From: Chaetoceros tenuissimus | Taxonomy: Eukaryota; Bacillariophyta; Thalassiosirophyceae; Chaetocerotales; Chaetocerotaceae | Direction of reading: 5' to 3' | Assembly (NCBI GenBank): GCA_021927905.1 | Contig: BLLK01000047.1 | Coordinates: 3,782,001-3,846,000 of the forward strand | Length of the DNA stretch: 64,000 nt | Part shown: positions 1-9,106 of the stretch, piece by piece | Numbering within the stretch: position 1 is the first letter of the stretch | How the letters are laid out: each line of letters begins with the position of its first letter | Notes under the pieces: generated by a model | The model's database searches: none | What the model was told of the DNA's origin: nothing | The model's input: only the letters and a program-made list of their open reading frames with translations | Translations under genes and position numbers: made by a program

Positions 1-3000
1 GGTTACTAATGCTATCAGTGATTCGACTGACATGGTTGATGATGATGCTTCTTCTCTGGGAACAAACTTCCTTTGTCCACTTCCATCACTGCAACACCTA
101 CCCTTGATTTTTCCATCTCTTTTCTCTTTAATTAAATTTATCGCTCTCAATGCCTTTGCCTTCTGTTCCGCAGTCAAAGAGTCGTAGTCAATTACTCCCA
201 GTACACACATGTCGTTCAGCTGCTTGTATTCCTTTATCAAAGCCGCGACTGCTCGCTCCTGAAATATCTTAATTCCTTCAGTTGCTGTCATCTGGTTGAA
301 CATGTAGTCTACTGCCCTTGAATACAATTGTCTTGTAGTAGTATGGTTGAGGTTCTCAGCTAAGTTTGAGAAGTTGAACTCCTCTGTCTGCATGTAGCTT
401 TTTCCATCAGTACTGCCTATGTTGTTCAAAGGATCTTGCGGTGGTCTCCTAGCCCTTTGGGATCTCTGCGGTCTTTCTTTTGCACCATTACTATCTGTAG
501 TTTCATTGCTATCTTCTCCTTCGTATTCTGATCCGGTATCCTCATCATTTGACTCTACGCTATTATCTTCTACATCCGCATCGTCTTCGCTCCTTGGTTC
601 AACTTCCTCGCTCCTTGGTTCAACATCCTCGCTCCTTGGTTCAACATCCTCGCTCCTTGATCCTTCATGCTCATCACTAGTATCTTCGCTCCTTTCTTCT
701 TCCTCCGAAACATCTACTTCTGAATCTTCAGATAGTGATTCATCATCATCTACGTCCGAAGCATGGTAGGAGCTGTCATCAGGTCCGTCTGGTTCTTCTT
801 CACTGCTAGTGGATGATACTGTGACATCATCATACACGTAAACACTACCATCATCTGAATCTTCCTCATCTATGTCAGTATCATCAATAGTCATGTTGTG
901 TCCAGGTGACAAGCCAAGTTTAGGGATTCCATCCTCATCTAAGAAATCCGCTTTCTCTTTCGCAGCTAGCTCGTGTACTCTGTCAATTACCTCATCAGTG
1001 ATTGCTAATTCATCCCATTGATGGCCATGTATTCTCTTTCCGGTGTTCAAAGACATAAAGTAGTACCCTCCTTGGGAATTGGAAGGTCGTAGTGCTATTC
1101 CGCGTATGGATCTTGGTTGTCTATTATTCTTCGACTCTCTGTACACCAAACAATATGCTCCGAAAGTAACTTCGAGGTTACCAGCATCATGTGGGCCTCG
1201 ACCTTCTATTACAGCTCCAGGGCTTATGTCTTTTGCAATGCTTCCTTCTCTTAGATGTTGATTGATCCAGTAGAATACATCGATGATATTTTCGTCTACC
1301 ATGATCTTTGGAACTTGTTTATATGGTAGCTTGTCCCAGTAACATCTCTGTCTGTCTTTTACAAATCTGATTTCTCTCTCAGCAAAAGGATTATGTTCGT
1401 TTGCAGCACAAGTTTCAACTGTTGCATTCACCTTCCCTTTAATTCTCTCAAACTCATTATCTCCATTCACTAGTTCGACGGTGAAGCCTCTATTGTTGTG
1501 TAATGCTATTGCGTCGTTTAATGCCTTCACTATTTCATCTGTTGGTCTGTAGTATGTTATTCTTCCTGTTGCACTTATTTTTCGTTTGTTAAATGTGACT
1601 CCAATGATGAAGAGGATATTTCTGCCCCTTATGATGAGGTATGGGGCATAGTCACTATAGAAAAAGTCTATGTCCAATATCTCTGTAGGATGGTGGCGTA
1701 CTAATTCTGATGGTAAAGCAGTTCTGAGTATCTTGTTCTTTTTGTTCGCTCGCTTTCTTACTGTTTTGCCTACGATGAGTTGCTCGGCCGATCCCCCATA
1801 AATTGCTCTTGCTCTAGTAACGTCCTCTGCTGTTACGGGGGCATTAATAATACTGTTGCCTTGTCCACTTAAAATGCGCTTAAATTCTGCATCAGAAGGC
1901 CAACCCATCCTTCCTTGAAGTATTCTCGCCTTCTCCGCTCCTTCCACTTCAGCGTTGGAGAAGAATCTCTTGTTAGCTTTAACAGTTGAAAAGAAGAGGT
2001 GATGGAAGGAAGTAGATGTGTGAATCCTGTTTAGGTTACTACTACTGTTGACATCGAAACCGTAGAGACCATTGCTTAATTGTTTGAATTCCAAGATGTA
2101 ATCGTCGGAGATAAAAACAAAAAAGCTGCTGGAATGTTGGGAGTCTTTGAAAACTCTGTAATACCGCTCCAGATCAGCCATACTAAGGATATTAGCCAGA
2201 GACTTGCTATTGAAGTAAGCAGTCAAAGCTGGTAACAACTTAATATGACCTCTCTTGTCATAGTCCATGAATCCTCCATTCGTATGTCCTCGGATTGGCA
2301 AACACACACCTACTCCTACCATCAACCCCCTGTTAAAGAAAGAAGAGAAAGTTGAGCCGGTATCGACAATGATAAGCGACTCAGGGAGTCGTGGTTGCGA
2401 CTGGACAAAAATGTAGCCAAATTGTGAGAGAATGATATAATTACCTGTGGTGCCATTCTCATTCGGACAATCATTTGCATAATGTCCAGGTGTGTTGCAC
2501 CTGTAGCAGGTAATGTCAGGGCGTAGCGGTCCTGTTCTACCTGCTACCGCCTGACATGTCGTTGCACCTCCGCTCTGTGCAAATTGCATACCGTTGCGTC
2601 CTGCTCCTCTGTTCCTCTGCTGATTATTACTTCTATCGCCATTGTTGTTGTTTCCACTCTTCCAATTTGTCATCATGTGGATTGCTGCAGCCATTGTCGT
2701 AGGATAATTGTCCTGTCCTTGCAATAGACTATTGTGTAGATGATCCCAAAGTCCTCCAAATCTTTTCACATCTGCATTCATGAGGAATGCCATCGCCGCA
2801 TACTTCTGTCTTACATCTTCATCTGTGATGGTTGGGTCCTTAGCTTTCTCTTTCTTCAATAGGTCTTCATGGTCGACAATATCAACACCTGCTTGAGCCA
2901 CCAATTCCTGTGCATTCTCAAAATCCGCTTGGTAATCCTCCAGAGGCTTACCCATCTGCTTGGTCTTATAGAAATCTCTGGTTGCTGTGAAAGCTGTGTG

Positions 3001-3684
3001 AATAGGGTTCGAGGATGTTGTCACGCCATGCACAACTCTTTTGATGCTCTTCAATAGCCAAATAGCGTTGTAGTTGTTTTGCTGTATCTCAAAATCATGC
3101 TCTGCTCTCAAGTTCTCGACGAGGGCTTTGGTACACTGGCCTAGGATTATGCCCCATAACTTAGCCATGTTCTCTTGCAACAGGCTCTTCTTCTTAGAAA
3201 ATTGGTTCATCTCCTGTGCGTATAGAGCATTCGCAGGCGCCATTGCCATGCTGTTCTGCTGTACTCTAAGGGTCCTCTCGGCTTCGGTCTCATTCTCTCC
3301 TGGTTCAGTTTGCACAATCTGCAAGTAAGCTACAATCTTACTAATGTCTGGCAGCTCATTCCTGAGGAGAACCAGCGGGTCCTCTAGCTCTGACACCGCT
3401 CTAGATAGCACGCTTGGGCTCTTGAAGTTTACCAGAATATACGCAGCAAATTTCTTGATGAAGTTTGCCGTGTTTTGGTTGCTGCTCTCTGCCTTTGTTC
3501 CCATGACCGGTAACTCTTGGATCTGTCCTTTGAAGTTCCTGAATGCATTGCCTCCGCCAAATCTGTTGTTGTTTCTCTGTCTACCATCGATACCTGGGCC
3601 ATTCACGTTCCCAGACTGGTCTTGTTGCTGCTGATTCTCTGCAGCCGGTTGCTGCTGCTGCTGCTGATTTCCACTTTCACTCAT
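1..3684 (-). CDS. Copia/Ty1-type Gag-Pol polyprotein (partial, 3' end beyond left edge)
   Basis: Retrotransposon polyprotein that makes the particle protein, protease and integrase; reverse transcriptase would follow beyond the edge. I read all 1228 codons from the ATG at 3684 to base 1 and found no stop. Order seen: Gln-rich N-terminus and Gag-like helical region; CCHC zinc knuckle (CYRC..GHYANDC) near 2506; aspartic protease motif IIVDTGS near 2353-2370; integrase core with ILDID, NGDNEF and NPFAERE supplying the D,D,E residues (about 1381-1700); an acidic S/E/D-rich linker with a 21-bp repeat (587-660) encoding a SEDVEPR-type heptad; then the pre-RT segment ending about base 30. Protease before integrase before RT is Copia order. 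Translation probably starts just after the small upstream ORF that ends 7 nt earlier. The open frame suggests a young, possibly active copy. Confidence 0.93.
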   Translation of the reverse strand, partial: MSESGNQQQQQQPAAENQQQQDQSGNVNGPGIDGRQRNNNRFGGGNAFRNFKGQIQELPVMGTKAESSNQNTANFIKKFAAYILVNFKSPSVLSRAVSELEDPLVLLRNELPDISKIVAYLQIVQTEPGENETEAERTLRVQQNSMAMAPANALYAQEMNQFSKKKSLLQENMAKLWGIILGQCTKALVENLRAEHDFEIQQNNYNAIWLLKSIKRVVHGVTTSSNPIHTAFTATRDFYKTKQMGKPLEDYQADFENAQELVAQAGVDIVDHEDLLKKEKAKDPTITDEDVRQKYAAMAFLMNADVKRFGGLWDHLHNSLLQGQDNYPTTMAAAIHMMTNWKSGNNNNGDRSNNQQRNRGAGRNGMQFAQSGGATTCQAVAGRTGPLRPDITCYRCNTPGHYANDCPNENGTTGNYIILSQFGYIFVQSQPRLPESLIIVDTGSTFSSFFNRGLMVGVGVCLPIRGHTNGGFMDYDKRGHIKLLPALTAYFNSKSLANILSMADLERYYRVFKDSQHSSSFFVFISDDYILEFKQLSNGLYGFDVNSSSNLNRIHTSTSFHHLFFSTVKANKRFFSNAEVEGAEKARILQGRMGWPSDAEFKRILSGQGNSIINAPVTAEDVTRARAIYGGSAEQLIVGKTVRKRANKKNKILRTALPSELVRHHPTEILDIDFFYSDYAPYLIIRGRNILFIIGVTFNKRKISATGRITYYRPTDEIVKALNDAIALHNNRGFTVELVNGDNEFERIKGKVNATVETCAANEHNPFAEREIRFVKDRQRCYWDKLPYKQVPKIMVDENIIDVFYWINQHLREGSIAKDISPGAVIEGRGPHDAGNLEVTFGAYCLVYRESKNNRQPRSIRGIALRPSNSQGGYYFMSLNTGKRIHGHQWDELAITDEVIDRVHELAAKEKADFLDEDGIPKLGLSPGHNMTIDDTDIDEEDSDDGSVYVYDDVTVSSTSSEEEPDGPDDSSYHASDVDDDESLSEDSEVDVSEEEERSEDTSDEHEGSRSEDVEPRSEDVEPRSEEVEPRSEDDADVEDNSVESNDEDTGSEYEGEDSNETTDSNGAKERPQRSQRARRPPQDPLNNIGSTDGKSYMQTEEFNFSNLAENLNHTTTRQLYSRAVDYMFNQMTATEGIKIFQERAVAALIKEYKQLNDMCVLGVIDYDSLTAEQKAKALRAINLIKEKRDGKIKGRCCSDGSGQRKFVPREEASSSTMSVESLIALVT

Positions 3685-3691
3685 CTTGCTT

Positions 3692-4006
3692 TTACACTAG
3701 CTTTAAATTCTCTGGTAGCCTGGTTGTCGTCCTTCCACTTGACTCCAGTTTTATAGACACGAACACTTTCCCGATATGTGTCACTATAGCGGAGTCTCCG
3801 TGCTTCCCGTACTTGGCTTTGGTTTGCACTCTCACACGTGCTCCAACCGCTAGTTTCTTCTCCGAGTTGCTAGGGAGCTTCTCCTTATTTTCACTCTCTT
3901 TCTCTAACTTTAAGTCACTTAACTGCTTCGAAAGCGATTCCACGGTGGCTTTCAGTAGTCTAATCTCTTCTAAAAGGTCGTCGTTGCTCACCTGACTGAT
4001 GGTCAT
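3692..4006 (-). CDS. Small coiled-coil/KOW-like ORF upstream of gag-pol in the retroelement
   Basis: 104-aa protein on the same strand as gag-pol. Residues about 7-45 look like an acidic/basic coiled coil (LLEEIRLLKATVESLSKQL). Residues about 53-104 resemble a KOW/SH3-like barrel: GARVRVQTKAKYGKHGDSA then short beta-like strands. Its TAA is 7 nt before the gag ATG and the two are in different frames, so both would lie on one dicistronic transcript. Gag could then be reached by reinitiation or leaky scanning. KOW folds bind RNA or ribosomes in known families, so a role in RNA packaging or translation is possible, but that is inference. It could also be a domain captured by the element. That it is a real gene is supported by intact frame, composition and position directly behind the presumed LTR/leader. 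Confidence 0.7.
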   Translation of the reverse strand: MTISQVSNDDLLEEIRLLKATVESLSKQLSDLKLEKESENKEKLPSNSEKKLAVGARVRVQTKAKYGKHGDSAIVTHIGKVFVSIKLESSGRTTTRLPENLKLV

Positions 4007-4240
4007 AAACCGCTGCAGTTCTTAGGTTGTGCAAAATTTCGGCGATTTTTGGGTTATCCTTTTTAAATAGAAACCACGTTGAAATACCTCTCCTTTGGTA
4101 GCTACTTGCCCTTAAGCTATGTAGTATATAATACTCTGTAGCTAGATGAAGTACTTGGTCTTCTATAGTTTTAGTTTACTCGATACAGAAACGGATGGTT
4201 TCTATTTAATGAGATGATGCTGCCGTTACGTGCTGCTTCA
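4007..4240 (-). repeat. Putative 5' LTR/leader of the Copia-type element
   Basis: This stretch lies between the retroelement's first ORF and the interrupted receptor gene, where the 5' LTR and primer-binding site must be. It carries a TATA-like run (tatataatact near 4127) and a perfect 14-bp inverted repeat, ttaaatagaaacca at 4063-4076 and its complement at 4196-4209. A short hairpin-like pair (gagatga / tcatctc) lies near 4211-4246. I could not fix the LTR ends: the second LTR is outside the window, and no unambiguous TG...CA boundary or primer-binding site is visible. Confidence 0.45.
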
Positions 4241-4316
4241 TCTCCTCCACACATTCTTCATTCTGAGCCTTTACTGCCTCCGCGTACGTTTTCTTTTGGC
4301 GTTCCACAATTTTAGC

Positions 4317-5141
4317 ATGATTGCTACTACCGTCATTGGTTGCCTTCCTTTTATTATTTCCAACGCGAATGGGGACTGCGACTACGGGGTGCTGGCACTT
4401 GCATCTTATGAACTAAACAAGGGTATCACAGAGGTCAATGCTGACTGCAGTCTACGTAGAGTTGGAAGAAATTTCAAGGATTGGGAGGCTGGATTCGCAT
4501 CGAAAAGTGACGCTGGTACTTTCTGTACATCGTTGGTGCGAGATACGTTCAACGTTCATTTGAAAGATATGTTAGAGTCTGGGTTTATCGAGGAAGCTTG
4601 GCAGAGGCACAATGCTGAGAAGCATGATATTTCAGACACGCAGTGTTTCAGTGACGGTGCAGTGGATTCTGATTCCATAATTGTATTCGATATCACTAAT
4701 CTCGGAGGTATTTTTCTGCTTCACATTGGTGCGATTGTTCTAGCCTGTATCATAAAATTTACGTCGAGAAGATATGATAATATTAAAAAGAACAGAAGGG
4801 AGAACAAATCTGCAAAAAAGGATAAGGACTGGTGGTATGATGACGACATTGATGTTATAGAAACGAAGAGTATGGATAAAGATGAACAGGTTCAGATGCA
4901 ACTCAATGAACTTTCGAACAAGATTGACACGTTGACTAGGAATATGGAGGTCTTATTAAATGCAGTAGGTCGCTCTGAAAAGATACCAACCAAAAATGAA
5001 AAAGAAGAACCATTGAAAAAGGCGACTTCTAGACATGAAAACCATACTACGAATAAAGTTGAGGAGTTAAAGTCGAAAAAGAGAAGAAAAGAGCACCGTT
5101 TGCGCACAGACTTGTACTCGCAAGGTACATTTCAAAAGTAG
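4317..5141 (+). pseudogene. Ionotropic glutamate receptor-like gene, 3' fragment
   Basis: 274 aa from the first in-frame ATG. Residues about 15-100 match the second half of the ligand-binding domain of ionotropic glutamate receptors (ADCSLRRVGR, then AGFASKSDAGTF, where the binding-domain aspartate usually sits). A segment typical of the last membrane helix follows (ITNLGGIFLLHIGAIVLACI, about 128-147), then a long basic cytoplasmic tail with a coiled coil. The amino-terminal domain, S1, pore and first three helices are absent. A good splice acceptor (polypyrimidine then ttttag at 4310-4315) precedes the ATG, so this may be the last exon of a gene whose upstream exons lie left of the retroelement. 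Alternatives are a gene with the transposon in an intron, or a dead 5'-truncated copy. Confidence 0.72.
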
Positions 5142-5618
5142 AAAAAATCGGCAAATAAATTCTAATGTACTGGAAATAGTAACAGATGGGAGTTTGTTTT
5201 GTTCTTTTTAATGTTACCTTCTTTCTATTTTTGTGACCATCTAAAAAGCGGTTACAGTAAATACCGTTAGTTTGTCCTCCTTTCCCTTTCTATCAAGACA
5301 CTCTTATTCTGTATCACTTTTAGAGTATACTCCATCCAAGCTTCTACGGTCAAATTTCAAATTGAAAATGACCATTTTATTTTTGATGATATGTAGTGTT
5401 TCATTGTCTTCAACGGAAAAGCAATTTCATTTCATCTTTACTGTTGTTGTAGTTTACTACTTTCCAATACGTTGTAGTTGTAAGAGTTACAATTTTGTAA
5501 AAACTAATTTCTGACTCAGAGACCCAAAACGAACGACTTTGAGATCTACACACATCTCACAAACATATATTGTATCTTTCTGACAAAAGCATATCTTTCT
5601 TCAAATTAACGAAATAAG
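5142..5618. other. Intergenic, AT-rich
   Basis: No coding, RNA or repeat signal recognised. It holds the receptor fragment's 3' end and the promoter of the next gene, with a pyrimidine/A-rich leader directly before the ATG at 5619. Confidence 0.5.
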
Positions 5619-7001
5619 ATGGACGTATCTGAACTCAACGAAGAAGATCTTCGTGCACTCCTTACTATCCTTCAAAAGGATCATCCAGAAGCACTTCAAT
5701 CTGCAATTGAAACATACAATTCTTCACCTGAAACAGAACAAGAAGACATTACATTCACTCCTCCTTCAGAAGAAGATACACAAGATGAAAGCATTAATGT
5801 AGAAGAAAAATTCATGCATCTCACCAGTAAGAAGGGATGCTACCTATGGTACGATGCTACATCTGCCACTTTGAAGTTGCAATATACAGATAAACCCGTA
5901 CCATCTGCCATTGGTTTCTACTCTTCACCTAGTATTCCAGAATTCAAATACAAGAAAAACTTTGGAAGAGCTAGTTTAATTTCCGGTTGTGCAGCTGGTG
6001 TTAATGGAAGAAAGCAGTATTATTCAGGTTGGTGCCAGTTTATTAGAGCTGCAAGGGCAGCGATTATAGATGGCGATGGCGGTGAAATGTGGATCTTTCC
6101 CAAGCTAGCTTCCAATCAGGGATTGGATGTAGATATTTACATTTATAATCAAATGGCTGAGATTCAAACCATGATTTTGCCGGAAAATAAGGCTTTGTTG
6201 AAGGAAGACCTTGAAGTTGCCGATGCAGTGACTTGTTTGCCAAGACACAGTGCTGTTTTTGAGGAAGTCAAGAAAATGGAAATTAATAAATGGCTTGTGA
6301 GGGCTAATAATGTCGGTGCTACTTCCAGATTTACAGTAGCTGCTGTGGCGGGTCCTTCTTCTGCTGAAAAAGATCAAAATGGAGATGGCAGTAGTGGGCG
6401 GTCTTCGCCATCAAACTATGGTGGAGTTGTCGAGAAGAAAGAAGATCTCAGTGAGATCGAAAAACCACCCCATGAGGAGGAGAAGGGATGCTACCTACTT
6501 TATGATGCTGATGCATGTAAATTGAAACTTCAATACTCCAAGACTCGCGTCAGAGATGCCATTGGATTTTATCATGCAGGAGAAGGACATACTATTCGTG
6601 GATTTAAATTTACCAAAAATTTCGGAAGAGAAGAGTTGACTTCAAATTGCTCTGGAGGTGTTGCTGGAAGAAAGAATTTCTACTCGGGTTGGTGTCAGTT
6701 TGTGAGAGCTGCAAAGGCTTTGAATGGGCCTGTCTACATTTATCCAAGAAAAGAAAATCAGCCAGGTCTTGCAGTGGATATTTATGTGTACTACAAAGAC
6801 CCAGACGGTCAGCCACAATTGAACTTGGATGGGAACTGCAGCATCAAATTTGAGGAAGGAGTTGCTTGCAACATTAACAACATTGATGGAATCGCTGTAC
6901 TTCCCAAGCATGCCGAGTTCTTTTCAGAAATCAAAACTATGGATATGAATCGTTGGATGACTGAAGGAAATAATATTGGAGCGACCAGTCGATTTGAATA
7001 A
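5619..7001 (+). CDS. Unknown protein with two tandem copies of a ~170-aa domain
   Basis: 460 aa, single exon, no signal peptide or membrane segment. An acidic N-terminus (DVSELNEEDLRALLTILQK) is followed by two homologous domains, about residues 70-240 and 285-460. Each copy runs GCYL.YDA, LKLQY, AIGFY, KNFGR, G(V)NGRK or GVAGRK, YSGWCQFVRAA, a VDIY strand, LP(R/K)HA, and a final (N)KW/RWM followed by NN(V/I)GATSRF. The repeated Trp, Cys and Gly positions suggest a folded beta-rich or alpha/beta domain, probably cytosolic. The linker between copies is low-complexity (SSGRSSPSNYGG). I do not recognise the family and assign no function. The ATG follows an A/T-rich leader and no better upstream start is visible. 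Confidence 0.85.
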   Translation: MDVSELNEEDLRALLTILQKDHPEALQSAIETYNSSPETEQEDITFTPPSEEDTQDESINVEEKFMHLTSKKGCYLWYDATSATLKLQYTDKPVPSAIGFYSSPSIPEFKYKKNFGRASLISGCAAGVNGRKQYYSGWCQFIRAARAAIIDGDGGEMWIFPKLASNQGLDVDIYIYNQMAEIQTMILPENKALLKEDLEVADAVTCLPRHSAVFEEVKKMEINKWLVRANNVGATSRFTVAAVAGPSSAEKDQNGDGSSGRSSPSNYGGVVEKKEDLSEIEKPPHEEEKGCYLLYDADACKLKLQYSKTRVRDAIGFYHAGEGHTIRGFKFTKNFGREELTSNCSGGVAGRKNFYSGWCQFVRAAKALNGPVYIYPRKENQPGLAVDIYVYYKDPDGQPQLNLDGNCSIKFEEGVACNINNIDGIAVLPKHAEFFSEIKTMDMNRWMTEGNNIGATSRFE

Positions 7002-9106
7002 TCAGCACTGGCTCTACATACTAGAATTCATAATAATTCATGACTTATAAAGAAGAGATAAAAACTACTTGGTATTCTACAATCTTTATATTACACTCCC
7101 TACTTAGAGCTACTGATAGCTATGTCTGTTTTCCAAATTATTTCGGAAGACTCTTTGCTGTTATTAGGATCTCCATAGCCTCTCATTTCACAAGTAGCAT
7201 GAGATCCATTCAATTTGACAATTAAGAATCCATCACCTCGAGCTCTATAACAAGTCAGGTTGAAATCGGTTTGTTTGTTTTTTCTCATCGAAACTAAAAG
7301 TAAATGATAGTACATAGTAGGTTCACCCTATTTTGTAAGAAGTAAAGAGGTACAGCACTGTGTTATAGAATGCCTGTACAATAGAAGAATGGTCCTAGGT
7401 AGAGTGTCTACTTTACTGCAGACAGTCTGACCTTCTATCCGTCAATCATGTCAAGTAGGTAGTTACTAATTGTGAGAACGAACGAATCATCTTCACCCAT
7501 TCAGAGTCAACAGTTAGTAGTGCGACGCGAACAATAGAACGGAGCGAATCATTTCACCCCGTTGGGGTCATCTGTTAGTAGTGTGACACGAACGAACGAA
7601 CGCACGCACGAACGGAAAAATAAACGGGGTAAGGAATCGGTTCCCTCACGGTAGAAAAGGGGTGAACTTGGTAACAACACCGCGATAAACTAAATCCCGC
7701 GATTCCGTCACGGTTAATTACTCAAATTTTGACACCTGCTAAATAGCTCAATGCGTAGACCTCCTAACAAAAATTCTTTGCTCAACGTCAAAACAAAAAT
7801 TTTTCACCACCTATTGAATCAAAACACATTGTACTGGAACGAAATTTTATTCATTGACCTATCCAGTACTATAGAAGCTTTACTGAATACATATAGAAAA
7901 GGGTTGTGGCACGGCATAGGTCAATGAACCATCCTATCAAGTGATATATGCTGTCAACATAAGTGCATCAATTTGATGGAGTTCACATGAATTCATATAA
8001 AAGCCACGTTTTGCCATCATAAAAGCTTCCCTCACTAAGACTTTGCACTCACTATGTACATACATCAAGTAGAGAAGTGTTGACCATGTAAGTTAGCGAA
8101 AAGATGCATTTAAACATATAATACATACATTTTCAGTATAGAATTCTTACTTGTTTTTCATCTTTCAGCTATAGAGACTATTCGAGCAGGAAAGCGATGA
8201 TAAACTATCACAATTGCTACAAAAGCAGCAAATCATTTACTTGGTATAATTATGTAACAGTTTGTAACATAGATTCAGGGAGAATTTGCTTTTATTGACA
8301 ATCCAGATAGCGCTGAATTTTTTCATTTCCCATCGAACTTTGTCCATGTCGAAACATTGATGAAAATAGGTTCATAAACCATTCCAATCGATAGTTGTCT
8401 TTCGAGAAGCAATAGAAGTGATAAGACAATGTAAAAAGTTCAATTCATGCGAAATAAACAATGAAAAAACTATCTACACTCAATTTTAGAGTTGGTAATA
8501 CAATGGATGTCGGGAAGGTAGATATGACAACAACTGGTAGTTCTAGACCCCTTTAAATGCTCGACAAAGGTTTAAGATAGCTCATAATTTATTAATAGAA
8601 TGCTTTTCTTGTTTTGATATATAAATTATGATTAAATTATCAAAGATAGTAGGTGGAAAGACTACAACGGGTTGCGTTTTCCATCTAGACAAGTGGAATA
8701 GATCTACAACCCTTAAGGTTGAACCTATCTCCAGCAAAATCGATTCATGAACTCTTATAATACCTTTGAACAAAGTATATATTAGTTGGATTCTAATCAA
8801 GCATCCAAAACGCAAATTTCACTAGAAGCAATGTGTAAATTCAACGTTATTATAAGAAATGTTGTCGTGAGGGTGATATGCTGACAAATTGAGGATCAAA
8901 CATCCTCCGATGGTATTTATATATAATAATTATTAGTAAATTTAATTGATTATTGATATATTTGCTCAGGTTCCTTCATAATAAGGAAGTAACTAAAAGA
9001 AGGAAAAATTAAAACAATGTCAGGTTAACATTGACAGCATCATTGACAGGCGATGACGGATCAAAAGGTCTGAAAAAGGTAGAATCCCCCCATTATTTTA
9101 GTAGAT
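7002..9106. other. 2.1-kb intergenic region, no gene recognised
   Basis: AT-rich, with only short ORFs lacking protein-like composition. The only structure seen is the pair of imperfect repeats at 7476-7593 with an adjoining gaac/gcac microsatellite-like run (about 7588-7614). No tRNA, rRNA or transposase similarity found by eye. Confidence 0.5.
7476..7593. repeat. Two imperfect 57-bp direct repeats plus (cgaa)n-like run
   Basis: Unit 1 (7476-7532) and unit 2 (7537-7593) share the order gaacg..gaatcat, ttcaccc, cagttagtagtg or ctgttagtagtg, gcgac or gtgac, and cgaac, with scattered substitutions. A short run of cgaacgaacgaacgcacg follows. It is GC-richer than its surroundings, which makes it conspicuous in this AT-rich stretch. 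Function unknown. Confidence 0.7.

Larger units (their letters stand above)
1..4240 (-). mobile_element. Copia-type LTR retrotransposon, right (5') part
   Basis: Comprises the gag-pol frame, the small upstream ORF and the presumed 5' LTR. It reads right to left, and its RT/RNase H and 3' LTR are beyond base 1. Intact coding capacity over more than 4 kb suggests recent insertion. Its 5' end meets sequence coding for the C-terminal third of a glutamate receptor-like protein, so the element probably sits inside or just upstream of that gene. The precise right boundary (about 4215-4315) is uncertain. Confidence 0.85.

Noticed and set aside
419-769. Ser/Leu-rich plus-strand frame (116 aa)
   Set aside because: It is the antisense of the acidic Ser/Glu/Asp linker of the Copia polyprotein; composition is explained by that repeat.
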